DNA of 64,000 nt from Azospirillum brasilense (lineage in GTDB: Bacteria > Pseudomonadota > Alphaproteobacteria > Azospirillales > Azospirillaceae), in the NCBI RefSeq assembly GCF_007827815.1, contig NZ_VITH01000002.1:186001-250000 (forward strand), written 5' to 3'. Under the pieces are notes generated by a model, which saw only the letters and a program-made list of their open reading frames with translations, made no database searches and had not been told where the DNA came from. Positions 1 to 8,496 of the stretch are shown here, piece by piece (the stretch's first letter is position 1; each line of letters starts with the position of its first letter). The position numbers and the translations under genes are program-made.

Positions 1-838
1 CGAACAGCACCAGCGGCTGCGCCTCGTTGCGGTAGCGGGTGGGGAAGACGAAGACGTCGATGTCGCGGTAGAAGGCCGCCTTGGCGTCGCCGTCCACCGG
101 GCCGTGATATTCCACGTCGCCGTCGAAGGCAGCGAGGCCGGCGGCGACCAGCGCGTTGTCCATGCGCCCCAGGCCCGGCCCGGCCAGCACCAGCTTGACG
201 TCGACCCCTTCAGACCGCAGGGCGCGCAGCAGGGTGAACAGCGTGTCCAGCCCCTTGTCGGCGCAAAGGTTGGAGAGATGGCCGATGCGCAGCGGGCCGG
301 ACTTGCCGTGGCGCGGGCGCGGCACCGGCGGGGTGAAGATGGCGTTGGAGACGCTCATCGCCGTCTTCGCCGCCGGGTAGAGCGCCTGGAACCGCGCCTG
401 CATGGCCGGGCAGAGCAGCACATGCATGCAGTCCGTCCCGGCCAGCCGGGTCAGCAGGCTCATCCGCCAAGTCGGCCTGGAGATGGTGGCGAAGGAGTGG
501 TGGTGCAGCGTGCGCTCATAGCCGAACAGCCGCGCCGCGCCGGCCAGCGCCGCCGTGTAGAAGATCCCAAGCCCCGAATCGACGGGCATGTAGAAGCGTC
601 GGCCGGGGATCGTCGCCCCGGCCGCCAGACGCAGGCCCGCCAGCAGCACGCGCATCGCCTTGGCGGCGTGGTAGCGCAGGCCGCCGCCGTTCCAGCCCGG
701 CGACAGGTCCGCGACCTCCACCGGGCCGCGATCGCGCAGGCGGTCCAGCACCAGGGCGGTGACCCGGCTCATCCCGTCCATGGGCGGGGGAAGGCGGCCC
801 GAGACGACGATGTGAGGGGTGTTGCGGCGGTCGGTCAT
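1..838 (-). CDS. Glycosyltransferase family 4-like protein, C-terminus cut by window edge
   Basis: The gene begins at the ATG at 838 and reads open to base 1, giving 279 codons without a stop, so its C-terminal end lies outside the window. The visible part has a GT-B glycosyltransferase layout. The second Rossmann half starts at IGHLSNLCADKGLDTL, followed by VKLVLAGPG and the DVFVFPTRYRNEAQPLVLF segment typical of the GT4 donor-binding region. It should transfer a sugar from a nucleotide donor to a lipid-linked polysaccharide intermediate at the inner face of the cytoplasmic membrane. The stop of the upstream glycosyltransferase overlaps its ATG (ATGA), so the two are translationally coupled. 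Donor and acceptor sugars cannot be read from sequence. Confidence 0.85.
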   Translation of the reverse strand, partial: MTDRRNTPHIVVSGRLPPPMDGMSRVTALVLDRLRDRGPVEVADLSPGWNGGGLRYHAAKAMRVLLAGLRLAAGATIPGRRFYMPVDSGLGIFYTAALAGAARLFGYERTLHHHSFATISRPTWRMSLLTRLAGTDCMHVLLCPAMQARFQALYPAAKTAMSVSNAIFTPPVPRPRHGKSGPLRIGHLSNLCADKGLDTLFTLLRALRSEGVDVKLVLAGPGLGRMDNALVAAGLAAFDGDVEYHGPVDGDAKAAFYRDIDVFVFPTRYRNEAQPLVLF

Positions 839-2037
839 CAGGCTTCGCTTTCACGGGTGCCCTTGCGGGCGCTTTCATCGGTGCCTTGGGTCGCGTCTCT
901 GCGGGCGCCCAGGCTGTGCAGGGCCTTCTCCACGGCCTCCGCGAAATAGCCGGCGTCGGCCAGCGCCTGGAAGGGCCGTCCGTTGAGGCTGAGGCGGCGC
1001 CATTCCGCCTCGTCCGACGCGACGGACAGCATGTGGCGGGCCAACCCCTCGGGGTTGTCGGGCTCGACGATGTGGCCGTTCAACCCGCTGCGGATCAGCA
1101 CGTCGCGGGCGCCGCACTGGTCGGACAGGATGGTCGGTACGCCCATCGCCAGCGCCTCGTTGACCACCAGCCCGAACTGCTCCTCCAGCGAGGGAAGCAG
1201 CAGGCACAGGGTCGACCCCAGCGTCTCCGCGATCCCCTTCTCCTGGAGGAAACCGCGGAAAATGATGTGCCCCTCCAGCCCGCGCCGGGCGACCTCCGCC
1301 CGCAGGTCGGCCTCCAGCGGGCCGGAGCCGCAGAGGTGCAGGGGCCGCGCCGCATCCCCCGCCAGCCGGCGGTAGAGGTCGTAGGCCTCGACCGCGCGGA
1401 ACAGGTTCTTCTTCGGCACGAAACGGGCGATGATCGTGAAGTGCCGCTCGGCGAAGGGCACGCCGTCGGGTGCCGGAGTCATGCCGGACAGCCGGCGCAC
1501 CCGCTCCAGCGACAGGGTGTCGTAGCCGATGAACAGCCGGTCCTTGGGCAATCCCAGGAAGCGGTAGTAGTCGACCGTGCGGTGGCTGCCCCCGATCGCC
1601 GCCTGATAGGGCTTGTAGAGCAGGGACTTCAGCGCCTCGCGCCAGAGGACGCGCGGCTTGTCGTCGAACTTCGAGGCGTTCATGTTGACGACGCGCCGGC
1701 CCATCAGCCGCATCGTCACCGCCAGGGCGAAGACGTCGGGCTCCTCGTAATGGCACAGGAAGACGTGGCTGGCTCCCGCCTTGCGGCATTCGCGCAGCAG
1801 GGCTCGGTAGACCTGGAAGGACGGGATGTCCGCCTTGGAGCGTCCGGGGAACAGCGTGACCTTGCGGAAATGCTGCCCCTCCCCGGTGGAGTCCCAGGCG
1901 TAGGTGTGGGACTTCGACCCGACCTCCAGACCGACCACGTCGTAGAGATGGCCGAGCCGTCGCCCGACCGCCTCCAAGCGGTCCATGTGGTAGGGGCCGA
2001 ACATCTCCCAGGAAAAGACCAGGGCAGGCTTCGTCAT
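838..2037 (-). CDS. Glycosyltransferase family 4 protein
   Basis: A 399-residue GT-B glycosyltransferase. The C-terminal half carries the GT4 donor site with the E-x7-E pattern (LPSLEEQFGLVVNEALAMG) followed by VPTILSDQCGARDVL and the NGHIVEPDNPEGLA loop. No signal peptide or membrane segment is seen, which fits a cytoplasmic enzyme working on lipid-linked repeat units. It overlaps its neighbours by four bases or fewer on both sides, so it is inside an operon of glycosyltransferase and sugar-nucleotide genes. Sugar specificity is unknown. Confidence 0.9.
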   Translation of the reverse strand: MTKPALVFSWEMFGPYHMDRLEAVGRRLGHLYDVVGLEVGSKSHTYAWDSTGEGQHFRKVTLFPGRSKADIPSFQVYRALLRECRKAGASHVFLCHYEEPDVFALAVTMRLMGRRVVNMNASKFDDKPRVLWREALKSLLYKPYQAAIGGSHRTVDYYRFLGLPKDRLFIGYDTLSLERVRRLSGMTPAPDGVPFAERHFTIIARFVPKKNLFRAVEAYDLYRRLAGDAARPLHLCGSGPLEADLRAEVARRGLEGHIIFRGFLQEKGIAETLGSTLCLLLPSLEEQFGLVVNEALAMGVPTILSDQCGARDVLIRSGLNGHIVEPDNPEGLARHMLSVASDEAEWRRLSLNGRPFQALADAGYFAEAVEKALHSLGARRDATQGTDESARKGTRESEA

Positions 2038-3293
2038 GCGGCGTCGTCTCCCAGCAGCAGCGCGGCGTAGCGCGCCAGGACGGCGCTGCGGCTGGCGTTG
2101 CCTTCCACCCAGGCGCGGCCCCGGCGGCCCATGGCCGCGCTCCGGGCGGGATCGTTCAACAGGTCGGCCACGGCCTGCGCCATGGCCTCCGGCGCGTCGG
2201 GCGGGGTGCGCCGGAAGGCGTCGATCTCCGTCCCCAGCCGGTCGAGCGCGGAGCCCGGCAGGCAGGTGCAGACGAAGGGCCGTCCGGCGGCCAGGATGGT
2301 CACCGCCTTGCCCGGCATGGCGAAGGCCGCCCCCTCCGGACGCTGCGGCACCAGATGCACGTCGCCCTCCGCCAGCCCCTCGGCGAGCCGGTCAGAGGCG
2401 ATCAGCGGCGCGAACTCCACGTTGGGCAGCGCCATCGCCTTGGCCTGGGCCTTCAGTTCCTCCTCAAGCCCGCCCTGGCCGCGCAGCAGCACGCGGGCGT
2501 CGGGGCGCAGCGCGTGGAGGTGGCGGGCCATCTCCAGCACCTGGTCCAGCCCCTGCTTGCGGGCGAAGGCGCCGCTGTAGAGCACGGTCGGAGGCTGGCC
2601 CTCCGGCCGGGGCAGGGGGCGGATGGCGTCGGAGTCGACATGGGGCGGGATCACCGTGATCGGCCGCCGCACGCCGAGGTCGCGCAGCACGTCGGCCATC
2701 GCCTCCGACAGCACCACGATGCCGTCGGCGCGGTTCAGCGCGGTGCGCTCCACCGCCTGGATGGCCTTCAGCGCAGCCCCACCGCCCATGCCCAGCGCGC
2801 CGGCGAGGCCGGACTGGATGTCGTGGACGATGGCGATGTGCCGGCCGCCCGGCGCGCGGAAGCGGTCGGCGACGCCGACGCTGAAGATGGAGGGGCAGAG
2901 CGACAGCACGGCCTTGTGCCGCGCGACGCGCCCGCGGGCGCGGGCCGCCAGGAAGCCGGCGTGCAGCACGCCCTCGTGGATCAGCCGGGCCTTCATGCCG
3001 CCGCCCTTCGGCGGTATGGTGAGCAGCCGCTCGATGCGCACGCCGTTCACGGTCCGGCGGTCCTCCGCCCCGTTGGCGTAGCCGTCGTAGATGGCGTGTC
3101 CCGGATAGTTGGGGCGTGCGGTCAGAACGGTCATGTCCGTCCCCGCCGCGGCGAAGGCCGTGGCGAGGTCGGTCATCATCGGCGCGCTGCCGGCGGGTTC
3201 CGGCCAGTAACTCATCGCCACCAGGAGGACCGATGGCGGGAGGGCGGCTGGATCCACGGTCCGGGCGCGCAGGGGTGTGGAGTCATCGGGCAT
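2034..3293 (-). CDS. WcaI/WbuB-like glycosyltransferase
   Basis: A 419-residue GT4-type glycosyltransferase. The N-terminal acceptor domain has SYWPEPAGSAPMMTDLA and VLTARPNYP, a pattern typical of WcaI/WbuB enzymes that add fucose or amino sugars to colanic-acid or O-antigen-like units. The C-terminal domain has VLYSGAFARKQGLDQVLE and PGKAVTILAAGRPFVCTC, in which the donor-binding glutamate region is replaced by the PGK-x-LAAG version seen in this subfamily. It sits seven bases downstream of GDP-L-fucose synthase and overlaps the next glycosyltransferase by four bases. The neighbour makes GDP-fucose as a possible substrate, but this is inference. Confidence 0.87.
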   Translation of the reverse strand: MPDDSTPLRARTVDPAALPPSVLLVAMSYWPEPAGSAPMMTDLATAFAAAGTDMTVLTARPNYPGHAIYDGYANGAEDRRTVNGVRIERLLTIPPKGGGMKARLIHEGVLHAGFLAARARGRVARHKAVLSLCPSIFSVGVADRFRAPGGRHIAIVHDIQSGLAGALGMGGGAALKAIQAVERTALNRADGIVVLSEAMADVLRDLGVRRPITVIPPHVDSDAIRPLPRPEGQPPTVLYSGAFARKQGLDQVLEMARHLHALRPDARVLLRGQGGLEEELKAQAKAMALPNVEFAPLIASDRLAEGLAEGDVHLVPQRPEGAAFAMPGKAVTILAAGRPFVCTCLPGSALDRLGTEIDAFRRTPPDAPEAMAQAVADLLNDPARSAAMGRRGRAWVEGNASRSAVLARYAALLLGDDAA

Positions 3294-3299
3294 GGGCGG

Positions 3300-4277
3300 T
3301 CACTCCGCGGCTTCGCCGGTCGTGGTGGCGGCGGGACGGGGAGCCGGCGGGGCGGCGTTCTCCAGGAACCAGCCGTAGGTGCGGCGCAGGCCCTCCTCCA
3401 GCCCGACCTTGGGCCGCCAGCCGGTGGCGAACAGGCGCGACACGTCCATCAGCTTGCGCGGGTGGCCGTCCGGCTTGCTCAGATCCTGGGTCAGCGTTCC
3501 CTCGTAGCCGACGGTCCCGCGGATCAGCCGGGCCAGATCGCCGATGGCGATGTCCTCGCCGGGGCCGACGTTGATGATGTCCTCGCCGTCGTAGCGCTCC
3601 ATCAGGTGCAGGCAGGCGTCGGCCATGTCATCCACGTAGAGGAACTCGCGCCGCGGCGTGCCGGTGCCCCACAGGGTGACGCTGGGCGCCTGCTCCGTCT
3701 TCGCGTCGTGGAAGCGCCGGATCATGCCGGGGATGGCGTGCGAGCCCTCCGGGTCGAAATGGTCGCCGGGGCCGTAGAGGTTCGACGGCATGGCGCAGAT
3801 GGCGTTGAAGCCGTACTGCTTGCGGTAGGCCTGGCACTGGGTGATGCCGGCGATCTTGGCGATGGCGTAGGGCTTGTTGGTCGGCTCCGGCGGGCCGGTC
3901 AACAGCGCCTCCTCCTTCAGGGGCTGCTCCGCGAACTTCGGGTAGAGGCAGGAGGAGCCGAGAAACAGCAGCTTCCTCACCCCCGCTCGCCAGGCCGCGT
4001 CGATGACGTTGGTCTGGATCAGCAGGTTGTCGCGGATGAAGTCGCCGCCGAAGCGCTCGTTGGCCAGGATGCCGCCGACCTTGGCGGCGGCCAGGATCAC
4101 GTAGTCGATCTTTTCCCGGTCGAAGAAGGCGCGCACCGCGGCCTGGTCGGTCAGGTCCAGCTCGTCGCGGCCGCGCAGCACGAGGTCGCTGTAGCCGCCC
4201 TCCACCAGACGGCGGACGATGGCCGAACCGACGAGGCCGCGGTGTCCCGCGACGAAGATGCGGCTGTTTCGCTCCAT
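3300..4277 (-). CDS. fcl: GDP-L-fucose synthase
   Basis: A 325-residue extended short-chain dehydrogenase. It converts GDP-4-keto-6-deoxymannose to GDP-L-fucose by 3,5-epimerisation and NADPH reduction. The Rossmann motif GHRGLVGSA is at residues 11-19. The catalytic Ser lies in GSSCLYPK (about 108-114), with the Cys next to it, and the Tyr/Lys pair is in KPYAIAK (Tyr 137, Lys 141). NLYGPGDHFDP supplies the later active-site region, so all expected residues are present and the length is normal. The partner GDP-mannose 4,6-dehydratase (gmd) is not in this window. It lies between the epimerase gene and a WcaI-like glycosyltransferase in the exopolysaccharide operon. Confidence 0.94.
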   Translation of the reverse strand: MERNSRIFVAGHRGLVGSAIVRRLVEGGYSDLVLRGRDELDLTDQAAVRAFFDREKIDYVILAAAKVGGILANERFGGDFIRDNLLIQTNVIDAAWRAGVRKLLFLGSSCLYPKFAEQPLKEEALLTGPPEPTNKPYAIAKIAGITQCQAYRKQYGFNAICAMPSNLYGPGDHFDPEGSHAIPGMIRRFHDAKTEQAPSVTLWGTGTPRREFLYVDDMADACLHLMERYDGEDIINVGPGEDIAIGDLARLIRGTVGYEGTLTQDLSKPDGHPRKLMDVSRLFATGWRPKVGLEEGLRRTYGWFLENAAPPAPRPAATTTGEAAE

Positions 4278-4291
4278 GGGTCTCGGTTCCC

Positions 4292-5290
4292 TTATTCGGC
4301 GGCGCTGGCGATCGGGGCGTCGCCGTCGCGGCTGCGGGCGGCGTACCAGTCCACCACGCCGGGCAGACCGTCCTTCAGCGGGATGCGCGGCGTGTAGCCG
4401 AGCGCGGAGAGGCGGGCGATGTCGGGGCTGCGCCGCTGGGTGCCGCCGGGGGCGGGCGGCCCGATCTGGATGTCCGCCACCCGCCCGAGCACGCCGACGA
4501 TCTGCCGGGCGAGTTCGGCGATGGAAATCTCCTCCGGGTTGCCGACGTGGTAGATGCCCAGATGCTCGCCGCGCTCGATCACCGTCATGATGCCGTCGAC
4601 CGCGTCGTCGATGTGGACGAAGGCGCGGGTCTGGGTGCCGTCACCCTGGATGGGGAAGGGCACGAGGACCTCCGGACTGCGGTCGATGGCGGCCACGGCG
4701 CGGCGCACGAATTCCGGCACCACATGCTCCCAGCCCATGTCCGCGCCGTAGACGTTGTGCGGGCGGAAGATGGCGACGCGGTCGAAGCCGGTGCGGCCCC
4801 AGTTGACCGCCAGCAGCTCGGAGATCAGCTTCGACCCGCCGTAGCTGTAGCGCGGGTTCAGCACGTCCGGCACGACCAGCGGGATGTCCTCCGGGGTCGG
4901 CACCATCGGCGGGGTCTGGTAGGCCTCGGAGGAGGAGGCGACGACGAGATCGCCCACCCCGTTCGACCGGCAGGCGTCCAGGACGTTCAGCATGCCGCGC
5001 ACGCCGACGTCCAGCACCACCTCGGGCTTCTCGTAGAAATGCTTGGTGCCGTTGACGGCGGCCAGATGCAGCACGCCGTCGACGCCGCGCACCGCCTTGT
5101 CCACCGCCGCCGGGTCGCGGATGTCGCCGGACATGAACTCCACCGCCTGGGCGGCGTCGCCCAGCCGGCGCGGGTGGCCGCGGGAGTTGTCGTCGAGCAC
5201 GCGGACGCGGTGCCCGTCGCGCACCAGACGGCGGACCAGGGCGGCGCCGATGAAGCCGCTGCCCCCGGTCACGAGGTAATGTTTCGGCAT
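4292..5290 (-). CDS. NAD-dependent sugar epimerase/dehydratase (extended SDR)
   Basis: A 332-residue extended SDR with the NAD-binding motif TGGSGFIGAALVRRL at the N-terminus. The active site is visible as ASSSEAYQ (Ser) and YSYGGSKL (Tyr-x3-Lys). The family interconverts nucleotide sugars such as UDP-glucose/galactose or removes water from them. The exact reaction is not decided by sequence; similarity in layout is to UDP-glucose 4-epimerase and dTDP-glucose dehydratase relatives. It is 14 bases upstream of the GDP-fucose synthase gene and 25 bases downstream of the nucleotide-sugar dehydrogenase, in one operon. Confidence 0.87.
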   Translation of the reverse strand: MPKHYLVTGGSGFIGAALVRRLVRDGHRVRVLDDNSRGHPRRLGDAAQAVEFMSGDIRDPAAVDKAVRGVDGVLHLAAVNGTKHFYEKPEVVLDVGVRGMLNVLDACRSNGVGDLVVASSSEAYQTPPMVPTPEDIPLVVPDVLNPRYSYGGSKLISELLAVNWGRTGFDRVAIFRPHNVYGADMGWEHVVPEFVRRAVAAIDRSPEVLVPFPIQGDGTQTRAFVHIDDAVDGIMTVIERGEHLGIYHVGNPEEISIAELARQIVGVLGRVADIQIGPPAPGGTQRRSPDIARLSALGYTPRIPLKDGLPGVVDWYAARSRDGDAPIASAAE

Positions 5291-5315
5291 TGGTCTGTTC
5301 CCTCAGGCAGCGGCG

Positions 5316-6671
5316 TCAAGCGACATGGGCGAAGCGGGCGGCGCCGTGGCTGCCCAGCGCCACGTAGGCCGTGCCCTCGGGCAGGTCCACTTCACGGCTG
5401 TTGAAGTTGTTCCAGAAGTCGTAGATGACCCCCGGCCGGTCCATGCGGCGCGCCAAATCGGGCAGCGGCATGGAGGTGAAGACCGGGTGGTTGTTCAGGA
5501 TGACGGCGAGGTTGGCGCCGTCCACCGCCTCGGTCATGCTGTTGGCCGGTTCGAGCCCGAAGCTGCGGATGTCGTCCGCCGCCACCACCGCGTCGAAGCC
5601 GCGCCAGCGCGCCTTGGGGAAGCGGGTGCGCAGTTCCTCGAACAGCGGCTTGGCCATGGTGCCGCGCAGGTCGTCGGTCGCCGGGCGGCCCTTGAAGGCG
5701 AGGCCCATCAGGCTGATGGTCGGCTCCTGCGGGAAGCCCTGCATGGATCCGGTCAGCCGCTCCAGGAACCGCGACACCTCGTGGGGCTGGCTTTCGTTGA
5801 TGCGCCGGCCGGCGGCGGTGATGTCCATCTCCACCCCGAACTCGCGGGCGGATTCGATCAGGATGTGCGGGTCCTTCTCCAGGCAGGGGCCACCGACCGG
5901 GCCGGGCAGCGGAAGCTGCGTGCGCGGGTAGCCCAGCTTGCCCGCCCGCGACACCTCCAGCGCCGACACCTCCATGGCGTTGCACAGCCGGGCGATCTCG
6001 TTGGCGAAGGCGAAGGTGACGTCGCGGTAGGTGTTGTCCACCAGCTTGATCATCTCCGCCGTCTCCAGCGTCGAGACCTTGACCGTCGTCGGCGTCAGCA
6101 TGCCGAAGATCTGCGAGGCGCGGGCCGCCACCTCGACGCTTTCCGCGCCGATGATCTGGGGAAGCTGGTTCAGCTCGACCAGCGCCTGCCCCTCCAGCGT
6201 GCGCTCCGGGCAGAAGGCGATGTCGAAGCGCTTGCCGGTGCGGCGCAGGATCGGCGCCACCACCTCGCGGGTGGTCCCCAGCTTCACGGTGGAGCGCAGG
6301 ATCACGAGGTCGCCGTCCTGGATGCGGTCGGCCACCTGGCGGGTCGCCGCCTCGATCATGTCGGTGCGCACGCGGCCGTCGCGGTCCAGCGGGGTGCCGA
6401 CGGTGATGATGAAGACGGTGCAGTCCCGGGCGCTCTCCGGCGTGCGGCCGAAGGTGAAGCGCCCGCGCTCCATCACGTGCCGCAGCTTCTCGGCGAGGCC
6501 CGGCTCATGGAAATGGGGGACGCCGCGGGCCAGCTTGTCCAGCACCTCGTCCCGCACCTCCACGCCGTGCACCTGGAACCCCGCGTCCGCCATGGCCACG
6601 CCCAGCGTCAGCCCGACATAGCCGAGACCGAGCACGCAGACGTTCCGGTCGGGAAAGGACTTTGGGAGCAT
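5316..6671 (-). CDS. Nucleotide-sugar dehydrogenase (UDP-ManNAc/UDP-glucose dehydrogenase family)
   Basis: The chosen ATG at 6671 gives 451 residues and starts just ahead of the Rossmann fold (VCVLGLGYVGLTLG). The ATG at 6761 would add 30 residues that look like leader sequence. The protein oxidises the C6 hydroxyl of a UDP-sugar to a uronic acid with two NAD+. Family hallmarks seen are FCPERTLEG, EMIKLVDNTYRDV and the catalytic cysteine in GGPCLEKDPHI (about Cys 263). The CPERTLEG and NTYRDV forms favour the WecC-type UDP-N-acetylmannosamine group over plain UDP-glucose dehydrogenase; this is inference. It would supply an acidic sugar to the polysaccharide made by this cluster. Confidence 0.9.
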   Translation of the reverse strand: MLPKSFPDRNVCVLGLGYVGLTLGVAMADAGFQVHGVEVRDEVLDKLARGVPHFHEPGLAEKLRHVMERGRFTFGRTPESARDCTVFIITVGTPLDRDGRVRTDMIEAATRQVADRIQDGDLVILRSTVKLGTTREVVAPILRRTGKRFDIAFCPERTLEGQALVELNQLPQIIGAESVEVAARASQIFGMLTPTTVKVSTLETAEMIKLVDNTYRDVTFAFANEIARLCNAMEVSALEVSRAGKLGYPRTQLPLPGPVGGPCLEKDPHILIESAREFGVEMDITAAGRRINESQPHEVSRFLERLTGSMQGFPQEPTISLMGLAFKGRPATDDLRGTMAKPLFEELRTRFPKARWRGFDAVVAADDIRSFGLEPANSMTEAVDGANLAVILNNHPVFTSMPLPDLARRMDRPGVIYDFWNNFNSREVDLPEGTAYVALGSHGAARFAHVA

Positions 6672-6901
6672 AGTCTTTCGATCCTGCTTAGTGATTGGAG
6701 CATGCATCCAAAGGCGCCGCCATCCGCCACCCGCGCCATGCGCAATCCGAACGTCTTGCAACGCGGCATTGTTCCGGCCGTTCGGGGTGGCGTGAATTGG
6801 CTATGCCGTTGATCGGGCATTGTTTTGTTCGTGGTACCCCGGACCGGCGCCAAGGGCGCGTCCGGGCGGCGTCCTTCGGGATTCGGGATGAGGCGGGCGC
6901 A
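6672..6901. promoter_or_regulatory. Intergenic region upstream of sugar-nucleotide operon
   Basis: These 230 bases separate the flippase gene from the nucleotide-sugar dehydrogenase, both on the minus strand. A promoter for the 6671 gene is likely here but no clear -35/-10 pair can be named. Short open frames in it lack supporting features. There is no obvious terminator hairpin with a U-tract. Confidence 0.35.
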
Positions 6902-8347
6902 TCATGCGGCCGCCACGATCAGCCGGCGCAGCCGCGACGGGCGGACCAGCCCGGTCGCCAGCGCCGCCAGCGCGTAGACCGCGACCAGCACGCTGCCGCC
7001 GATTAGCAGGGCGGGCAGCGGGTGCGCGGGGGCCATCAGGTCGGGCAGCGCGTGGGTCAGCCCCATGGTGGCACCCATGGCGAGCACCGCGCACAGCGCC
7101 GCCCGCGCGGCGATGCCGATATAGAGCTGGCCGACCGCCCGCCGGTGCAGCCAGGCGAGGCCGGTCATGGCGGTCAGCTCGGCGACGATGGTGGCGGCGG
7201 CGGAGCCCTCGATCCCGTACCGCGGGATCAGGACGAGGTTGAGCGCCGCGTTGGTCAGCCCGCCAACCAGGATGGCGGTCATGTAGCCGGTCTGCCGGTG
7301 CCAGACGAGCAGCGGGTTGCCCATGGTCAGGTTGATGTGGACGATGGCGACCGCGATCATCAGCAGGCGCAGCGTGTCGGCGGCCGGCGCGTAGGCCGGG
7401 CCGAAGACGGTGCCCAGGATGGCCGGCGCCAGGGTGAGGCCGCCCGCCGCAATCAGACCGCCGATGGACAGGATGGTCGCGGCGTAGTCGCGCATCCGCG
7501 CCCGCATCGCCTCGCGGTCGCCGTAGGCGGCGGCGAGCTGCGGCATGAAGGCGCTGAGGATGATGTTGCCGGCGGTCAGGGACAGCACCAGCAGCTTGGT
7601 CACCGCGGCGTACCAGCCGACCTCCGTCTGCGGCGCCATGAAGCCGAGCATCACCAGGTCGAGGTGCGAGAACAGCGCCCAGGCGAAGACACTGACCGCC
7701 ATCGGGGCGGAGGTCCTCAGGATCTCCCGCCACTTGGCGAGGTCCACCCGCGGCCGCGGCATCCGGAAATCGCGGCTGAAGCGGGCCAGCATCAGGGCGG
7801 CGTTGATGACGAAGGAGATGGCGGTGATGCCGGCGGCGATGGCCAGATCGTCCGGCCCGCGCACCAGCGCCAGCACGGCGATCATGTTGCCGAGCGACGT
7901 GCCGATCTCGCGCACCGCGATGACGCTCATCCGCTCCGTCGCCTGATAGACGAAGTCGAGCAGCAGCGCGTTGCCGAGAAGCTGGATGGCCTGGACCAGA
8001 AGCACAGCCTTGACCAGCGCCGTCTTGTCGAGCTGGAGCACGAACAGGGCGTAGAGCCCGCCGACCAGCACGGCCAGCAGCATCCGCAAGGTCAGCACGT
8101 GGTCGGCAAGATCGGTCGCCTTCTCCCGGTCGCGGGCGATCTCGCGCACCGCGTAGGTGGACAGGCCGAGATTCACGAACAGCGCGGCGTAGGCGAGCAT
8201 GGAGGTGCCGAAGCCGAGCACGCCGAACCCGTCCGGCCCAAGCGCGCGCGCGGTCCAGGCCGTGGTGATCAGCCCGCTCAGCAGCGTGGCGACGCGGGCC
8301 AGCCCCAGCGCGCGGATGTTCAGGAAGATGCGTCGTCCGGCAGTCAT
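6902..8347 (-). CDS. Polysaccharide flippase (Wzx-like, MATE/MOP superfamily)
   Basis: A 481-residue membrane protein with about 12-14 hydrophobic segments. It begins with the typical flippase opening RIFLNIRALGLARVATLLSG and continues with ARALGPDGFGVLGFG, the sequence that follows helix 1 in Wzx and O-antigen translocases. The family moves undecaprenyl-linked repeat units from the inner to the outer face of the cytoplasmic membrane. It lies between the chain-length/tyrosine-kinase gene and the sugar-nucleotide and glycosyltransferase genes, which supports a Wzx/Wzy-type export route. No Wzy polymerase is seen in the window. Confidence 0.9.
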   Translation of the reverse strand: MTAGRRIFLNIRALGLARVATLLSGLITTAWTARALGPDGFGVLGFGTSMLAYAALFVNLGLSTYAVREIARDREKATDLADHVLTLRMLLAVLVGGLYALFVLQLDKTALVKAVLLVQAIQLLGNALLLDFVYQATERMSVIAVREIGTSLGNMIAVLALVRGPDDLAIAAGITAISFVINAALMLARFSRDFRMPRPRVDLAKWREILRTSAPMAVSVFAWALFSHLDLVMLGFMAPQTEVGWYAAVTKLLVLSLTAGNIILSAFMPQLAAAYGDREAMRARMRDYAATILSIGGLIAAGGLTLAPAILGTVFGPAYAPAADTLRLLMIAVAIVHINLTMGNPLLVWHRQTGYMTAILVGGLTNAALNLVLIPRYGIEGSAAATIVAELTAMTGLAWLHRRAVGQLYIGIAARAALCAVLAMGATMGLTHALPDLMAPAHPLPALLIGGSVLVAVYALAALATGLVRPSRLRRLIVAAA

Positions 8348-8411
8348 TTGGCGGCAGTCATTTGGCGGCGGTCATTCGGTCTTTTCGGGTGTGTGGGCAA
8401 ACGCGGGCGCT

Positions 8412-8467
8412 GGGCCCCCACCCAACCCTCCCCCTGCGAAAGCGGGGGGAGGTCGGGAGGGGGGCCC
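8412..8467. repeat. GC-rich palindromic repeat, copy A
   Basis: A 56-base imperfect palindrome that begins GGGCCCCCACCCAACCCTCC and ends GTCGGGAGGGGGGCCC. Its core is CCCTCCCCCTGCGAAAGCGGGGG. It lies between the stop of the tyrosine-kinase gene and the start of the flippase gene. Related copies occur at 30686-30789, 32756-32840 and 63865-63967. Confidence 0.7.
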
Positions 8468-8496
8468 GACACGACCGCTTCTCTCAAGCGTCGTCG

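Noticed and set aside
2355..4397. Very long plus-strand open frame opposite the glycosyltransferase and fucose synthase genes
   Set aside because: It is antisense to well-supported genes, has extreme Arg/Gly/Val/Gln composition and no family motif. Long antisense frames are common at this GC content.
6695..7006. Plus-strand gene upstream of the sugar-nucleotide operon
   Set aside because: It overlaps the flippase gene antisense, and its product is low-complexity without motif or ribosome site.
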